Below are positions 1-10,532 of a stretch of DNA of 64,000 nt, one piece after another. The position numbers and the translations under genes are program-made. Within the stretch, counting starts at the first letter, position 1; each line of letters begins with the position of its first letter. Origin of the DNA: an uncultured Tateyamaria sp. (GTDB lineage: Bacteria > Pseudomonadota > Alphaproteobacteria > Rhodobacterales > Rhodobacteraceae); contig NZ_CANNDS010000001.1 in assembly GCF_947503415.1 (NCBI RefSeq), positions 2,080,501 to 2,144,500 on the forward strand. The letters run 5' to 3'. Under the pieces are notes generated by a model, which worked only from the letters and a program-made list of their open reading frames with translations, was not told the DNA's origin and ran no database searches.

Positions 1-249
1 ATTACTGTGGATCGCGACAACGACAAGAACCCCGTCGTGTCTCTGCGCGAGATCGCGGAAGAGACGCAGAGCTCGGAAGAGCTGCGCGAGCGTCTGATCG
101 AATCGAACCAGAGCCAGATCGAGGTCGATGAGGCCGAGGAAGACGCAATGGCGCTTTTGATGGGTGCCGAACAGGACAAGCCGGAAGAAGACAGCATGTC
201 CGAAGAGATGCTTCTGCGTCAGCTGATGGCCGCCCAAGGCCAAGGCTAA
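1..249 (+). CDS. rpoZ: RNA polymerase omega subunit, C-terminal part
   Basis: The reading frame is open from the first base (I-T-V-D-R-D...), so the start codon lies before the window and about 82 residues remain. The piece carries the end of the omega fold ([17 protein letters not shown]) and the acidic tail ending MAAQGQG, typical of Rhodobacterales omega. Omega binds the beta-prime subunit, helps RNA polymerase assembly and contributes to the ppGpp site. It lies 22 bases before the RSH gene, so the polymerase subunit and the alarmone enzyme that acts on it are probably co-transcribed. The GTG at position 7 is an internal valine codon, not a start. Confidence 0.93.
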   Translation: MTVDRDNDKNPVVSLREIAEETQSSEELRERLIESNQSQIEVDEAEEDAMALLMGAEQDKPEEDSMSEEMLLRQLMAAQGQG

Positions 250-271
250 CGCCGCCCGGGGTGCGGACCAT

Positions 272-2413
272 ATGATATCTGCCGACGACCTGATCGCGCT
301 GGTCCGCAACTACAACCCAAAAACAAACGAAGACCTGATCCGCCGCGCCTATGAGTTCGGCGGTCAGATGCATGATGGTCAGTTCCGTCATTCAGGTGAG
401 CCGTACTTCACCCATCCGGTCGCTGTGGCTGCCATTCTGACCGAGCAACAGCTGGACGATGCAACCATCGTTACGGCTCTGTTACACGACACGATCGAGG
501 ACACCAAAGCCAACTACACCATGGTGGCTGACCAGTTCGGCGACGAGGTCGCCAAGCTGGTCGATGGCGTGACGAAACTGACAAATCTGCAGCTGTCGTC
601 AGTTGAAACCAAGCAGGCAGAAAATTTCCGCAAGCTTTTTATGGCTATGTCAAAAGACATGCGGGTAATTCTCGTAAAATTGAGCGATCGTTTGCACAAC
701 ATGCGCACGATTAGGTCAATGCGCGCCGATAAGCAGGTGCAAAAAGCGCGCGAGACCATGGATATCTTCGCCCCCCTCGCCGGACGTATGGGTATGCAGT
801 GGATGCGCGAAGAACTGGAAGATCTGGCGTTCAAAGTGTTGAATCCGGATGCGCGATCTTCGATTATCCGCCGCTTTATTACCATGCAGCGCGAAACCGG
901 TGACGTCATTCAACGCATTACCGGCGATATGCGTCACGAGTTGGAAAAGGTCGATATCGAGGCGGAGGTATTTGGCCGGGCCAAGAAGCCATATTCCATC
1001 TGGCGCAAGATGCAGGAAAAGGATCAGTCCTTTTCCCGGTTGTCCGACATCTACGGTTTTCGCGTCATCACAGGCACCGAAGAGGACTGCTATCGTGCCT
1101 TGGGGGCCATCCACCAGCGTTGGCGCGCGGTGCCCGGTCGTTTCAAGGACTACATCAGCCAGCCCAAGACCAACGGGTACCGGTCCATCCACACAACCGT
1201 TTCGGGCCGTGACGGCAAGCGCGTCGAAGTGCAGATCAGGACCCGGCAGATGCACGATGTGGCCGAAACCGGTGTGGCCGCGCATTGGTCCTATCGCGAC
1301 GGTGTGCGCTCGCAGAACCCCTTTGCCGTCGATCCGGCCAAGTGGATTTCGCAACTGACCGAGCAATTCGACAGCGAAGAGGATCACGAAGACTTTCTCG
1401 AAGCCGTGAAGCTGGAGATGTATTCGGATCAGGTGTTCTGCTTCACGCCCAAGGGCGAGGTGGTGAAACTGCCCAAGGGGGCCACACCGATTGATTTCGC
1501 CTATGCCATCCACACGCGGATCGGCAACGCTTGCGTCGGTGCTAAAGTGGATGGGATGCGCGTGCCGTTGTGGACGCGCGTCAAAAATGGCCAGTCGGTC
1601 GACATTATTACCGCCGAAGGTCAGACACCTCAGGCCACATGGCTTGAGATTGCGACCACGGGCAAGGCCAAGACAGCGATCCGGAGGTCCCTGCGCGAAG
1701 CGGACCGGGACCGGTTCATCACGCTGGGTCGCGAACTCGCGCGCTCAGCCTTTGCTCACGTTCGCAAGAAGGCGACGGATAAGGCACTGGAAGCAGCAGC
1801 CAAGCATCTGCGTCTGAAGGATGCCGATGAGGTGCTGGCCCGCCTTGGGTCGGCTGAGCTGACAGGACGCGATGTGGTGCAGGCCATATATCCTGATCTG
1901 ACGCCCAAACCCGGCAAGCAGGTGGATGCCCGCCGCGCCGTGATTGGTCTGCTGCCGGGCCAATCCTTTCAACGCGCGACATGTTGCGACCCGCTGCCGG
2001 GCGAACGCATCGTCGGTATCACCTTTCGGGGCGAAGGAGTTGTGGTGCATGCCATCGACTGCGCCCGACTTGTCGAATATGAGAACCAGCCCGATCGCTG
2101 GCTCGACCTGCATTGGCATGATGGCAGCCACCCTGCGGTCTATGGTGCGACGCTGGACCTGACCATTGGCAATGATGCGGGGGTACTGGGGCGTATTTGC
2201 ACATTGATTGGCGAGAGCAAGGCCAATATTTCCAATCTTGAGTTCATGGATCGGAAACCGGACTTTTACCGACTTCTGATTTACGTAGAACTTCGGGATG
2301 CTCAGCATTTGCATACGCTGATGGGCGCCCTGGAAGCAGAGAGTGATGTGGCCGCCATTGACCGCTACCGTCGCCCCGCCCAATCCGCTGGGCAGGCAAT
2401 GATCGCGGGCTAG
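272..2413 (+). CDS. rsh: Bifunctional (p)ppGpp synthetase/hydrolase (RSH)
   Basis: This is a 713-residue long RSH enzyme that makes and degrades (p)ppGpp in the stringent response. The N-terminal HD hydrolase domain has H48, the H72-D73 pair within LLHDTIEDT and D139-R140 in KLSDRLHNM, so hydrolysis should be intact. The synthetase domain follows at about residues 230-350, with the hallmark GYRSIHTTV and EVQIRT motifs. A TGS domain is near residues 385-450 and an ACT domain covers the last 75 residues. Alphaproteobacteria usually have this single bifunctional enzyme rather than separate RelA and SpoT. The stretch around 600-760 looks AT-richer in codon choice than the rest, without any break in the protein. 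Confidence 0.95.
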   Translation: MISADDLIALVRNYNPKTNEDLIRRAYEFGGQMHDGQFRHSGEPYFTHPVAVAAILTEQQLDDATIVTALLHDTIEDTKANYTMVADQFGDEVAKLVDGVTKLTNLQLSSVETKQAENFRKLFMAMSKDMRVILVKLSDRLHNMRTIRSMRADKQVQKARETMDIFAPLAGRMGMQWMREELEDLAFKVLNPDARSSIIRRFITMQRETGDVIQRITGDMRHELEKVDIEAEVFGRAKKPYSIWRKMQEKDQSFSRLSDIYGFRVITGTEEDCYRALGAIHQRWRAVPGRFKDYISQPKTNGYRSIHTTVSGRDGKRVEVQIRTRQMHDVAETGVAAHWSYRDGVRSQNPFAVDPAKWISQLTEQFDSEEDHEDFLEAVKLEMYSDQVFCFTPKGEVVKLPKGATPIDFAYAIHTRIGNACVGAKVDGMRVPLWTRVKNGQSVDIITAEGQTPQATWLEIATTGKAKTAIRRSLREADRDRFITLGRELARSAFAHVRKKATDKALEAAAKHLRLKDADEVLARLGSAELTGRDVVQAIYPDLTPKPGKQVDARRAVIGLLPGQSFQRATCCDPLPGERIVGITFRGEGVVVHAIDCARLVEYENQPDRWLDLHWHDGSHPAVYGATLDLTIGNDAGVLGRICTLIGESKANISNLEFMDRKPDFYRLLIYVELRDAQHLHTLMGALEAESDVAAIDRYRRPAQSAGQAMIAG

Positions 2414-2441
2414 GGCGAAAGCGAAGGGCGGAAAGACTTTG

Positions 2442-3095
2442 GTGTTCAAGCGCCGTGACCCCAAACCGTTTCTGCGCGCGATGCTGGAGTTTCTCTGGCC
2501 GCGCGGAGGATGGGGCCGTGCGTTCCAGTATGTCAAACACAGGGTCCGCCGTTTGCCCGACCCGCCCGAGAAGATTGCCCGCGGCATCTGGGCTGGTGTG
2601 TTCACCACCTTCACGCCATTTTACGGAATTCACTTCTTTATCGCTGCCTTTATCGCGACCACCATGCGCGGCAATATCATAGCGTCCTTGATGGCGACCT
2701 TTTTTGGCAATCCTTTGACCTATGTGCCTATCGGCGTCGTGTCCCTTCAGACCGGACATTGGCTTTTGGGGGCTGAGATGAAGGAAGAGACCGAGCGGTC
2801 GTTCGGTGGAAAGTTCGTGGATGCCGGCGCCGATCTTTGGCTGAACCTCAAGCATGTATGGCTGGGCGAGCCACGGGACTGGACCAATCTGGGAATCTTC
2901 TATGACGAGATTTTCTTTCCCTACATGATTGGCGGCATAATTCCCGGTGTTGTGGCGGCGACCGTCTGCTACTACCTGTCTGTTCCTGTCATCCGCGCCT
3001 ACCAGAAACGCCGCAAGGGCGCGATCAAGGCCAAGTTCGAAGTGTTGAAAGCCAAGGCTGCGGCGAAGGCAGCTGCCAAGCAGAAGATCGATTGA
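2442..3095 (+). CDS. DUF2062 membrane protein
   Basis: A 217-residue protein of the DUF2062 family. Residues about 50-105 carry the family signature (ARGIWAGVFTTFTPFYGIHF, then GNPLTYVP) in hydrophobic segments, and another membrane segment sits near residues 165-190. The tail is lysine- and alanine-rich (KAKAAAKAAAKQKID), probably cytoplasmic. The GTG start is preferred because GGAAAG lies 6 bases upstream; a TTG three bases earlier is possible but too close to that site. It follows rsh by 28 bases, so the two are probably one transcript. The function of the family is not established. Confidence 0.8.
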   Translation: MFKRRDPKPFLRAMLEFLWPRGGWGRAFQYVKHRVRRLPDPPEKIARGIWAGVFTTFTPFYGIHFFIAAFIATTMRGNIIASLMATFFGNPLTYVPIGVVSLQTGHWLLGAEMKEETERSFGGKFVDAGADLWLNLKHVWLGEPRDWTNLGIFYDEIFFPYMIGGIIPGVVAATVCYYLSVPVIRAYQKRRKGAIKAKFEVLKAKAAAKAAAKQKID

Positions 3096-3186
3096 CTGTT
3101 GGTACAATTATGCGGCTTTGTCCGCATTTCCAGAGACTTGTCCGCGCACTAGATTGGTCGTGGATGACAATTGAAGGACTACGCCG

Positions 3187-3942
3187 ATGACAGCCCCTTT
3201 GGGACAGCTTCGCCTTGGTGTGAACATTGACCACGTGGCCACCGTGCGCAACGCACGCGGCGGCGACACGCCGGACCCCTTGCGCGCAGCCAAGATGGCC
3301 GAAGCCGCCGGTGCTGACGGCATCACCGCGCATTTGCGTGAAGACCGCCGTCACATCTCGGATGCCGACATCGAAGGGTTGATGGATGTGCTGTCCGTGC
3401 CTCTGAATTTCGAGATGGCGGCTACGGACGAGATGCAGGGCATCGCCTTGCGCCACAAGCCTCACGCGGTCTGCATCGTGCCTGAAAAGCGCGAAGAGCG
3501 CACGACCGAAGGCGGGCTCGAAGTGGCCCGCGAAGAAAACCGGCTGGCGCATTTCATAGCGCCCCTGCGCGACGCGGGGTGTCGTGTGTCGATTTTCATC
3601 GCTGCGGACAAGCGCCAGATCGAAGCGGCGCACCGCATTGGTGCACAAGTCATCGAATTGCATTCAGGTGCCTATTGCGATGCCTATCACGAGGGCCGTT
3701 TTGAAGATCGCGATCGGGAACTGGAAGCCATGCGCGAGATGTCCGCCTTCGCGCATGGCCTTGGGCTGGAGGTCCATGTCGGCCACGGTCTGACTTATGA
3801 GACGGTGACGCCCGTCGCGGCCTTTCCCGAGGTTATGGAGCTGAACATCGGACACTTCCTGATCGGCGAGGCGATCTTTCTTGGCCTCGATCCCGCCATT
3901 CGTGAAATGCGGCGGCTGATGGATGAGGCGCGCGCGCAATGA
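3187..3942 (+). CDS. pdxJ: Pyridoxine 5'-phosphate synthase
   Basis: This 251-residue TIM-barrel enzyme condenses 1-deoxy-xylulose 5-phosphate with 3-amino-2-oxopropyl phosphate to give pyridoxine 5'-phosphate, the last ring-forming step of DXP-dependent vitamin B6 synthesis. The N-terminal [16 protein letters not shown] signature, the [12 protein letters not shown] loop with the catalytic-type histidine near residue 49, the ELHSGAY strand and the GHGLTYETV phosphate-binding loop are all present. Length and order match the family. A 91-base gap before it probably holds its own promoter. Its stop overlaps the next start by four bases (ATGA). Confidence 0.95.
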   Translation: MTAPLGQLRLGVNIDHVATVRNARGGDTPDPLRAAKMAEAAGADGITAHLREDRRHISDADIEGLMDVLSVPLNFEMAATDEMQGIALRHKPHAVCIVPEKREERTTEGGLEVAREENRLAHFIAPLRDAGCRVSIFIAADKRQIEAAHRIGAQVIELHSGAYCDAYHEGRFEDRDRELEAMREMSAFAHGLGLEVHVGHGLTYETVTPVAAFPEVMELNIGHFLIGEAIFLGLDPAIREMRRLMDEARAQ

Positions 3943-4385
3943 CCTCTGTCCTTTATTGGCGATTTGCCGCTCTCTACGCAGCGTTTGCGTTTGGGGGCAC
4001 GATTGCGGCCTATGCACTGTATGAATTTGCGGGTTTCGATCTGTTGAATGCCAGTGTCGCGACCATGCCCATGATGCTCGCGACCATGCAGCTTGGGGTC
4101 TGGTTGACCCGAGCCGACGGTATCGGTCCACAAGGCAAAAGCGCGTGGACTTTGGCGCTGACACTGACGTGCATTGGGGTTCCCATTTCGCTTGTTCAGG
4201 CTGCCGGTGTTCTATGGTACGATCCAACAACGACCCGTTGGGCACTGCATATTTACATTGGCTGGCTATTCGTCGGCTTTGTTCTGCTTTCCTTTCTTAC
4301 GGCGCGGTTGTTCTTGCACTTGGGTGCCCGCAACCAGCACAAGGTCAACGCCCGGACACATGGAAAAGGGAGGAGCGCGAAATGA
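3939..4385 (+). CDS. Hypothetical four-helix membrane protein
   Basis: A 148-residue protein with four predicted membrane spans (about residues 8-28, 40-58, 73-93 and 106-128) and a basic C-terminus, so it should sit in the inner membrane. I do not recognise a family. It is translationally coupled on both sides by four-base ATGA overlaps, with pdxJ before it and the Dabb gene after it, so it belongs to this operon. There is no sequence hint of enzymatic activity. Confidence 0.75.
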   Translation: MTSVLYWRFAALYAAFAFGGTIAAYALYEFAGFDLLNASVATMPMMLATMQLGVWLTRADGIGPQGKSAWTLALTLTCIGVPISLVQAAGVLWYDPTTTRWALHIYIGWLFVGFVLLSFLTARLFLHLGARNQHKVNARTHGKGRSAK

Positions 4386-4693
4386 TCCGCCACTGTGTTT
4401 TCCTGAAATTGAAGCCCAAGGCTGACAGCGCCAAATTGGACAAGATCATGTTGGATCTTGAGGATCTGGTGCGCCGGTTGGACGGGTGTTCAGGTTTTCG
4501 AGCCGGTCCCAACCGTGACTATGAAGGCAAGACGCCGGACTACCCCTACGGTTTCACGCTGGACGCAGAGAACGCGGCGGCCTTGGCCGCCTATGCCGTG
4601 GACCCGGAGCATCAAGCTTTGGGCGCACGCCTGGTAGCCCTTTGCCAAGGTGGCGCAGACGGCATTACCGTTTTCGATATCGACGCGGTTTAA
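4382..4693 (+). CDS. Dabb (stress-responsive A/B barrel) family protein
   Basis: A 103-residue small protein that starts [11 protein letters not shown], the first beta strand of the dimeric alpha-beta barrel (Dabb) fold. It also has the downstream YGFTLDAENAAALAAY...HQ pattern of that family. Dabb proteins form dimeric ferredoxin-like barrels; most in bacteria have no assigned reaction. The ATG at 4382 is chosen because it overlaps the previous stop as ATGA and gives the family-length protein, although the frame stays open further upstream. Confidence 0.85.
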   Translation: MIRHCVFLKLKPKADSAKLDKIMLDLEDLVRRLDGCSGFRAGPNRDYEGKTPDYPYGFTLDAENAAALAAYAVDPEHQALGARLVALCQGGADGITVFDIDAV

Positions 4694-4700
4694 CCTTTCC

Positions 4701-6146
4701 ATGCGCCATTGGATCACGACCGCCCTTGCGATGATCATTGGCGTTTGGGCGTTGGTCGTGCTCGAAAGCGCCCGCACGGGGTTATCCATTACAGATGTGC
4801 AAATTGGTGAAACGCCTGTCACCATCTACACCGACGGGACGGATGGTCCGCCTGTCATAATTGCCCATGGCTTTGCTGGATCACGACAAATGATGCAGGG
4901 CTATTCCCTTGTTTTGGCGCAGGCTGGGTACACCGTGCACGCCTTTGATTTCGAAGGGCACGGACTGCATCCCATGCCGATGGGTGGGGACGTGAATGCG
5001 CTTGATGGCACGACGCAGCGTCTTGTGGAGCAGACGCGTGGTGTTCTTGATCAAGTTGCGGCTGATGTACCCATCGCGCTTCTGGGGCATTCGATGGCAA
5101 CGGATATTTTGGTGCGTGTAGCGCAAGACGAGCCAAGAGTCGGACCCATTGTCCTGCTGTCTGCGTTTTCGCGCGCAATTGATGCAACTCACCCAACCGA
5201 TATGTTGCTGATCACCGGCGAGTGGGAGCCAAGGTTAACCGATTTTGCCGTAGACGCCGTGCAAATGGTCGATGGTGCTGCAGGTGCAGGGCAGACTGTA
5301 ACTGTCGCGGATGTGTCCCGCCGCGCCGTGCTTGCGCCTCTTGTCGAGCATGTTGCGATCCTGCAGTCGCGTGTCGGGCGGGCCGAAGCTTTGGGCTGGC
5401 TCAACAGGTCTTACGCGCGTGAGCAAAGCGCGCCTGTGCCGCCGACCGGATGGGCGCTTCTTGGGCTTTTGGCCTCCATCACAGCTTTGGCGGTGACGCT
5501 GACCCGTCTGTTGCCAACGCAACCGGCGACCGTGCAACCCTTGTCCGCTCGTCAATTTTTGGCGGTCGCCATTGTTCCGGCACTGTTGGCCCCATTGATC
5601 GCAGCCCCTGTCGATTCGCGAATCCTTCCCGTTCTGGTGGCTGACTATCTTGCATTGCATCTGGCGCTTTACGGGGTGCTCCAATTAGGGGTGTTGCGCA
5701 CTTTGGGTCGTCGATTGCCAAAGCCATCTGCGCTTGGCGCCGCCGTCCTTGTTCTGTGGGGGATAGGTGTCTTCGGGCTGGCGCTGGATCGCTATGGCGC
5801 GAATTTCTGGCCGACGCCGCAGCGGTTGCCGATCATTGCAGCTCTTATCCTTGGGGCGCTGCCTTTCATGCTGGCCGATGCGCGCGCCGCCTTTGGCGCG
5901 CCATTGTGGCAGCGGTTGGCCTTACGCGTGGCGCTGCTGGTATCACTGGGTATTGCAGTGGCACTGGATTTTGAAGGGCTGTTTTTCCTCATCATGATTG
6001 CGCCCGTCATTATCCTGTTCTTCCTGACCTTTGGGCTGATGGGCCGTGCTGTGGCCCGCGCCACTGGCCCCTCGACGGCAGGACTTGCGCTGGGGCTTGT
6101 TCTGGCTTGGGCGTTGGGCGTATCCTTTCCGCTCTTTTCCGCGTGA
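4701..6146 (+). CDS. Alpha/beta hydrolase with multi-helix membrane domain
   Basis: A 481-residue protein that begins with one membrane helix (about residues 5-22), then an alpha/beta hydrolase domain of about 210 residues. The oxyanion HG pair is at H56-G57, the nucleophile elbow is GHSMA with Ser131, and His217 in PLVEHVAIL is a candidate catalytic histidine. After residue 245 there are about seven hydrophobic spans ([16 protein letters not shown] onward). This layout suggests a membrane-anchored hydrolase acting on lipid or other hydrophobic substrates, but the substrate is unknown. ATG 4701 is chosen because it gives a clean signal-anchor N-terminus just after the Dabb stop; a GTG 51 bases earlier would overlap Dabb. 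Confidence 0.8.
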   Translation: MRHWITTALAMIIGVWALVVLESARTGLSITDVQIGETPVTIYTDGTDGPPVIIAHGFAGSRQMMQGYSLVLAQAGYTVHAFDFEGHGLHPMPMGGDVNALDGTTQRLVEQTRGVLDQVAADVPIALLGHSMATDILVRVAQDEPRVGPIVLLSAFSRAIDATHPTDMLLITGEWEPRLTDFAVDAVQMVDGAAGAGQTVTVADVSRRAVLAPLVEHVAILQSRVGRAEALGWLNRSYAREQSAPVPPTGWALLGLLASITALAVTLTRLLPTQPATVQPLSARQFLAVAIVPALLAPLIAAPVDSRILPVLVADYLALHLALYGVLQLGVLRTLGRRLPKPSALGAAVLVLWGIGVFGLALDRYGANFWPTPQRLPIIAALILGALPFMLADARAAFGAPLWQRLALRVALLVSLGIAVALDFEGLFFLIMIAPVIILFFLTFGLMGRAVARATGPSTAGLALGLVLAWALGVSFPLFSA

Positions 6147-6153
6147 GGCAGCA

Positions 6154-6570
6154 ATGATCCTGGGTGTTGGTACCGATCTGGCGAATATCGAGCGTATCCA
6201 GGGTACCTTGGACCGCTTTGGCGACCGGTTCCGCAATCGCGTCTTCACCGAGATCGAGCAGACCAAGGCGGAGCGTCGCGCCGATACGGCAGGCACCTAT
6301 GCCAAACGCTGGGCCGCGAAGGAGGCGTGCTCCAAAGCTTTGGGCACTGGTCTGCGTATGGGGATTTCGTGGAAAGACATGGCGGTGACCAACCTGAGGA
6401 CAGGCCAACCCATCATGCATGTGACCGGTTGGGCGGCGGAACGGCTGGCCAACATGACGCCTGACGGCCACGAGGCGATTATCCATGTCACGCTGACCGA
6501 TGACCACCCTTGGGCGCAGGCCTTTGTCGTGATCGAAGCGCGCCTGATTCAATCAGGGCCGGTGGCTTGA
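6154..6570 (+). CDS. acpS: Holo-[acyl-carrier-protein] synthase
   Basis: A 138-residue AcpS-type phosphopantetheinyl transferase, which moves the 4'-phosphopantetheine arm from CoA to Ser of acyl carrier protein. The magnesium-binding motifs are visible: [12 protein letters not shown] with Asp8, and the [15 protein letters not shown] helix with its conserved Glu and Lys. ATG 6154 follows a GAGGCAGC ribosome-binding region and lies seven bases after the hydrolase stop. It leads into lepB-rnc-era, the usual neighbours of acpS in proteobacteria. Confidence 0.95.
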   Translation: MILGVGTDLANIERIQGTLDRFGDRFRNRVFTEIEQTKAERRADTAGTYAKRWAAKEACSKALGTGLRMGISWKDMAVTNLRTGQPIMHVTGWAAERLANMTPDGHEAIIHVTLTDDHPWAQAFVVIEARLIQSGPVA

Positions 6571-6626
6571 CACCCAATGGCCGCGCCCGCATGTAGCGCT
6601 GACCCCACCCCCTCAAGGAGCGCGCA

Positions 6627-7451
6627 ATGGCCGCCAAGGAAAAGTCCCAGAACGGCGTGATCGAAACGATCAAAACCGTCGTCTATGCGCTGCTGATTGC
6701 AGGTGTGTTCCGGACCCTGTTTTTCCAGCCGTTCTGGATCCCGTCGGGGTCCATGAAAGAGACGCTGCTGATCGGGGATTTCCTGTTCGTGAACAAGATG
6801 GCTTACGGCTATTCCTATGCCTCGTGCCCGTCCATCCCGGCCATTGGGCTCAATGCCGAGGCGCTTTGTGGCTTCATCGACGGTGACAACACGCGTATCT
6901 GGGCGGGTGAGCCTGAGCGGGGCGATGTGGTGGTGTTCCGTCACCCGGTGTCGGGGGCCGATTTCATCAAGCGCGTTGTGGGTCTGCCCGGCGACACGGT
7001 GCAGGTGACAAATGGTCAGATCATCCTGAACGGCATCCCCGTGCCGCAGGAGCCCGCGGGCAACTTTTCCGAAGTATTTGACCGGCAGGGGCCGCAAGGC
7101 TTGCTGCCGCGCTGCGAGAGCGGTGCCGTGGGCCAAGGCGCCGACTGCACGAAGTCTCGGTTTATTGAGACGTTCCCCAATGGTGAGGAGCATGTGGTTC
7201 TGAATGTCGGCACGCAGCAATCGGACAATACACCGAACTACCGCGTGCCTGAGGGGCATTTCTTTTTCATGGGTGACAACCGCGACAACTCATCCGACAG
7301 CCGCTTGGCGCAGGTTGCGGGTGGTGTCGGATATGTGCCCTTTGAGAACCTGATTGGTCGTGCGGATCGCATCATGTTCTCATCTGCTGGACGGTCGATG
7401 CTGTTTTTCTGGACGTGGCGCAGTGATCGCTACTTCAAGGGAATCGAGTGA
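6627..7451 (+). CDS. lepB: Signal peptidase I
   Basis: This 274-residue inner-membrane leader peptidase removes signal peptides from exported proteins. One membrane helix near residues 15-35 precedes the catalytic Ser42 in [14 protein letters not shown]. The general-base Lys115 sits in [13 protein letters not shown], and the conserved [11 protein letters not shown] box lies near residue 226. A two-cysteine loop (C67, C81) lies in the insert between boxes B and C. A good AAGGAG site precedes the ATG. Its TGA overlaps the GTG start of rnc, so the two are coupled. Confidence 0.96.
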   Translation: MAAKEKSQNGVIETIKTVVYALLIAGVFRTLFFQPFWIPSGSMKETLLIGDFLFVNKMAYGYSYASCPSIPAIGLNAEALCGFIDGDNTRIWAGEPERGDVVVFRHPVSGADFIKRVVGLPGDTVQVTNGQIILNGIPVPQEPAGNFSEVFDRQGPQGLLPRCESGAVGQGADCTKSRFIETFPNGEEHVVLNVGTQQSDNTPNYRVPEGHFFFMGDNRDNSSDSRLAQVAGGVGYVPFENLIGRADRIMFSSAGRSMLFFWTWRSDRYFKGIE

Positions 7452-8134
7452 AGCTGGGAGCGGAGTTGACGGCCTTTGAAGGCCGGATCGGGCACCGCTT
7501 TGCCTCGCCCGACTTGTTGGTTGAGGCCGTGACCCATGCATCAATGTCGTCGGCCACGCGGTCAGACAACCAACGACTTGAATTTCTGGGCGATCGGGTC
7601 CTTGGACTTGTGATGGCGCAAGCGCTGTTGGAGGCAGATCCGGGTGCGGCCGAGGGTGCTTTGGCGCCACGTTTCAATGCGCTTGTGCGCAAGGAAACCT
7701 GTGCCGACGTGGCCCGTGAAGTCGATCTGGGTGCGGTGCTACGCCTTGGTCGGTCCGAGATGTTGTCCGGTGGACGCCGCAAGCTGGCGCTTTTGGGCGA
7801 TGCGATCGAGGCTGTGATCGCTGCCGTTTATCTGGATGCGGGGTTCGACGCGGCCAAGGCGCTGATCCTGCGCCTGTGGGGTGACCGGGTGGCGCGTGTG
7901 GATGCGGATGCGCGGGATGCTAAGACGGCCTTGCAAGAATGGGCGCAGGCGCGGGGTTTGACCCCGCCACAATATGTGGAAACTGACCGATCTGGCCCGG
8001 ACCATCAGCCCGTATTTACAATTGCTGCGCGTTTGTCGACCGGGGCGGAGGCCACTGCCACCGCCGGGTCCAAGCGCGAGGCACAACAGGCGGCGGCACA
8101 GGCCCTGCTGAATGAATTGGAGGGGTCATCATGA
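7448..8134 (+). CDS. rnc: Ribonuclease III
   Basis: This 228-residue enzyme cleaves double-stranded RNA, including rRNA precursors. The RNase III signature [14 protein letters not shown] supplies Glu45 and Asp49, and [15 protein letters not shown] supplies the second acidic pair that binds magnesium. A double-stranded RNA-binding domain covers about residues 155-225 and ends with [17 protein letters not shown]. The GTG start is set by a four-base overlap with lepB, and the end overlaps era by ATGA, giving the classical lepB-rnc-era transcript. Confidence 0.96.
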   Translation: MKLGAELTAFEGRIGHRFASPDLLVEAVTHASMSSATRSDNQRLEFLGDRVLGLVMAQALLEADPGAAEGALAPRFNALVRKETCADVAREVDLGAVLRLGRSEMLSGGRRKLALLGDAIEAVIAAVYLDAGFDAAKALILRLWGDRVARVDADARDAKTALQEWAQARGLTPPQYVETDRSGPDHQPVFTIAARLSTGAEATATAGSKREAQQAAAQALLNELEGSS

Positions 8135-9039
8135 CCACGCGCGCGGGCTTTGTGGCACTGATCGGTGAGCCCAACGCAGGCAAGTCCACCCTGCTGAACA
8201 CCATGGTGGGGGCCAAGGTCAGCATCGTGACCCACAAGGTGCAGACCACCCGAGCGCGTATTCGCGGCGTGGCGATGGAGGGCGACAGCCAGATCGTGTT
8301 TGTGGACACGCCCGGCCTGTTTCAACCCCGCCGCCGCTTGGACCGCGCCATGGTGGCTGCGGCCTGGGGCGGGGCGGCGGATGCCGATGTTGTTGTCCTG
8401 ATGATTGAGGCGCATCGCGGGGTGACGCCGGGCGTCGAGCGTATTCTTGAGGGGATCACAGAGATCGGGCAGGGGCGCACCGTGGCGCTCGCGATCAACA
8501 AGATCGACCGGGTCGAAGCGCCTGTTCTGTTAGGACTGACGAAGGATCTGAACGAGCGGTTCGACTTTGCTGATACCTTTATGATCTCGGCCGAAAAAGG
8601 CCATGGCGTTGATGCGCTCCGCAAATGGTTGGCGGAGCAGGTGCCCGAAAGCCCGTGGCTTTATCCTGAAGACCAGATTGCCGATTTGCCGATGCGCATG
8701 ATTGCGGCCGAAATGACGCGTGAGAAACTGACGCTGCGCCTGCATCAGGAGCTTCCCTATCAGTTGACGGTCGAGACGGAGGCTTGGGAAGAGCGCAAGG
8801 ATGGATCTGCCAAGGTGGACCAGATCATCTATGTCAGCCGCGACGGCCATAAGGGCATCGTTTTGGGCCACAAGGGCGAGACGATCAAAGCCGTAAGCCG
8901 TGCGTCACGGGAGGAATTAACCGAGTTTCTGGGCCGCAAGGTGCATCTGTTTTTGCAGGTGAAAGTGCGCGAGAAATGGCAGGAGGACGCCGAGCGCTAT
9001 GACCAGATGGGTCTGAATTTCAAAGATGGCAATGCTTGA
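8131..9039 (+). CDS. era: GTPase Era
   Basis: This 302-residue GTPase helps assemble the 30S subunit by binding the 3' end of 16S rRNA. All G motifs are intact: GEPNAGKST (G1), the switch region with [13 protein letters not shown] (G3), NKID (G4) and ISAEKG (G5). The C-terminal KH domain has the [11 protein letters not shown] loop that contacts RNA. It follows rnc with an ATGA overlap, so ribosome maturation genes are coupled. Confidence 0.97.
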   Translation: MTTRAGFVALIGEPNAGKSTLLNTMVGAKVSIVTHKVQTTRARIRGVAMEGDSQIVFVDTPGLFQPRRRLDRAMVAAAWGGAADADVVVLMIEAHRGVTPGVERILEGITEIGQGRTVALAINKIDRVEAPVLLGLTKDLNERFDFADTFMISAEKGHGVDALRKWLAEQVPESPWLYPEDQIADLPMRMIAAEMTREKLTLRLHQELPYQLTVETEAWEERKDGSAKVDQIIYVSRDGHKGIVLGHKGETIKAVSRASREELTEFLGRKVHLFLQVKVREKWQEDAERYDQMGLNFKDGNA

Positions 9040-9096
9040 CCAGTTTACTGATCGGCCCTCCGGGGGGAGTTTACCTGGCAAAGTGAAGGAGCTTGC

Positions 9097-9429
9097 GTGT
9101 CGCCTCGATTGACCTCACGGTTCTGGGTGGATGCCTATCTGGCGCGGCTGCGTTTTGCGGACATTCCCGGTTTTGTCGTGGCGCATGGCGATGACACGGG
9201 TGGGGCGGTGCTGGTCAAACTGAATACTCTGAACGGGGAGGCAGTGCTGTATCAGCGGTCGTTTGATCTGATGTCTGACACCCGGGTCTGGGCCGAGTTG
9301 GCGTCAGGACCTGAGCCGGAAGTGGACGACGCTGTTGCCCGGCAGCGTGGGTTTGATCCGGACCTTTGGGTGATCGAGGTTGAGGATCGGGCCGGGCGCC
9401 ATCTGCTGGATCAGGAGGGGTTGACCTGA
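9097..9429 (+). CDS. DUF1491 family protein
   Basis: A 110-residue cytoplasmic protein of the DUF1491 family, recognisable from the N-terminal [14 protein letters not shown], the [16 protein letters not shown] strand pair and the [23 protein letters not shown] ending. The family is small, alphaproteobacterial and of unknown function, often next to recO. The GTG start at 9097 has AAGGAG about seven bases upstream. It ends one base before the recO ATG. Confidence 0.85.
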   Translation: MSPRLTSRFWVDAYLARLRFADIPGFVVAHGDDTGGAVLVKLNTLNGEAVLYQRSFDLMSDTRVWAELASGPEPEVDDAVARQRGFDPDLWVIEVEDRAGRHLLDQEGLT

Positions 9430-9430
9430 G

Positions 9431-10156
9431 ATGGAGTGGCGCGGCACGGGCATATTGCTGAGCGTGCGCCGCCATGGGGAAAGCAGTGCGATCATCGATG
9501 TTTTTACCGAAGACAGGGGGCGTCATGCAGGCGTCGTGCGGGGTGGCACCAGCCGCAAGATCGCACCCATTCTGCAACCGGGGGCGCAGCTGGATGTTGC
9601 GTGGCGTGCGCGGCTCGAAGATCACATCGGAACCTTTGCCGTGGAACCGGTACGCAGTCGCGCGGCGTTGGTAATGGGCAATCGTTTGGCGTTGGCTGGT
9701 CTGAATGCGGTGACCGGGATTCTGGTGTTTTGTCTGCCAGAGCGTGAGGCGCATGGACCATTGTATCGCCGTACAGAAGCGCTCTTGGATTTGCTTGGCC
9801 AAGACGATCTGTGGCCTCTGGCCTATTTGCAATGGGAACTGGCCCTGCTTGAGGAGATGGGGTTTGGACTTGATCTGAGCGTCTGCGCTGTGACGGGAAC
9901 CTCGGAGGACTTGATCTACGTCTCGCCAAAGTCTGGCCGTGCGGTTTCTCGTGATGCAGCAGGAACTTGGGCCGATCGTCTGTTGCCGTTACCCGCTGTG
10001 TTGCGCCGTCAGGGAAACGCGCCTGATGCGGAGATCCTGCAAGGATTGGAAACGACGGGCTATTTCCTGACCAACCACCTCGCGCCCGATTTGGGGTCGA
10101 AACCCTTGCCCGAAGCGCGGGCACGGTTTGTCGATGCGTTTAGTCGGACGTTGTGA
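9431..10156 (+). CDS. recO: DNA repair protein RecO
   Basis: A 241-residue recombination mediator that helps RecR load RecA on SSB-coated DNA in the RecFOR pathway. The N-terminal OB fold ([37 protein letters not shown]) is typical, and the central helical part has [27 protein letters not shown]. The usual four-cysteine zinc site of some RecO proteins is not complete here, as is common in alphaproteobacteria. The last 17 bases overlap the end of the convergent META-domain gene. Confidence 0.93.
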   Translation: MEWRGTGILLSVRRHGESSAIIDVFTEDRGRHAGVVRGGTSRKIAPILQPGAQLDVAWRARLEDHIGTFAVEPVRSRAALVMGNRLALAGLNAVTGILVFCLPEREAHGPLYRRTEALLDLLGQDDLWPLAYLQWELALLEEMGFGLDLSVCAVTGTSEDLIYVSPKSGRAVSRDAAGTWADRLLPLPAVLRRQGNAPDAEILQGLETTGYFLTNHLAPDLGSKPLPEARARFVDAFSRTL

Positions 10157-10532
10157 ATACCATCTCGTCACCGTCATCATTGCGCAGGAACAATTTGCGC
10201 TCGCGCACCTCGGACTGTGTCATCTTGCCAAGCGCATTGAGATAAGCCGTTTCCGCATCAAGGTCCGAGCATGCCATGCGCGTGGCCGCAATGGGTGTAA
10301 GTTCAAACCAAGGATACGGCACCGTGTTGGTAGTTGTGAACCGGTTGCAGGGTGCTTGCCCTGATACCGGGCCACCTGCTTCGAACTCCAGAGTCGCTGT
10401 CGCAGAAAATGCGGTGCCGTTTAGCGTCTGCAATTCCCACAATCGGTCCGCTGCGCCATAGCGCGCGACAGTTTCATCAGCCTGGCAGGCCGGTATGGAC
10501 GCCATCAGCGTAAGCGCGGCGGCGCGGATCAT
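10140..10532 (-). CDS. META-domain protein (HslJ-like), exported
   Basis: A 130-residue protein with an N-terminal signal sequence; the cysteine in SIPACQAD could be a lipobox, which would make it a lipoprotein. The rest matches the META/HslJ fold: a WELQTLNG start, then [13 protein letters not shown] and the [13 protein letters not shown] stretch. The E. coli relative HslJ is a heat-inducible outer-membrane lipoprotein linked to novobiocin resistance; the role here is unknown. Its ATG overlaps the stop of the upstream tetR gene by four bases, so the regulator and this envelope protein form a two-gene operon. Confidence 0.8.
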   Translation of the reverse strand: MIRAAALTLMASIPACQADETVARYGAADRLWELQTLNGTAFSATATLEFEAGGPVSGQAPCNRFTTTNTVPYPWFELTPIAATRMACSDLDAETAYLNALGKMTQSEVRERKLFLRNDDGDEMVFTTSD

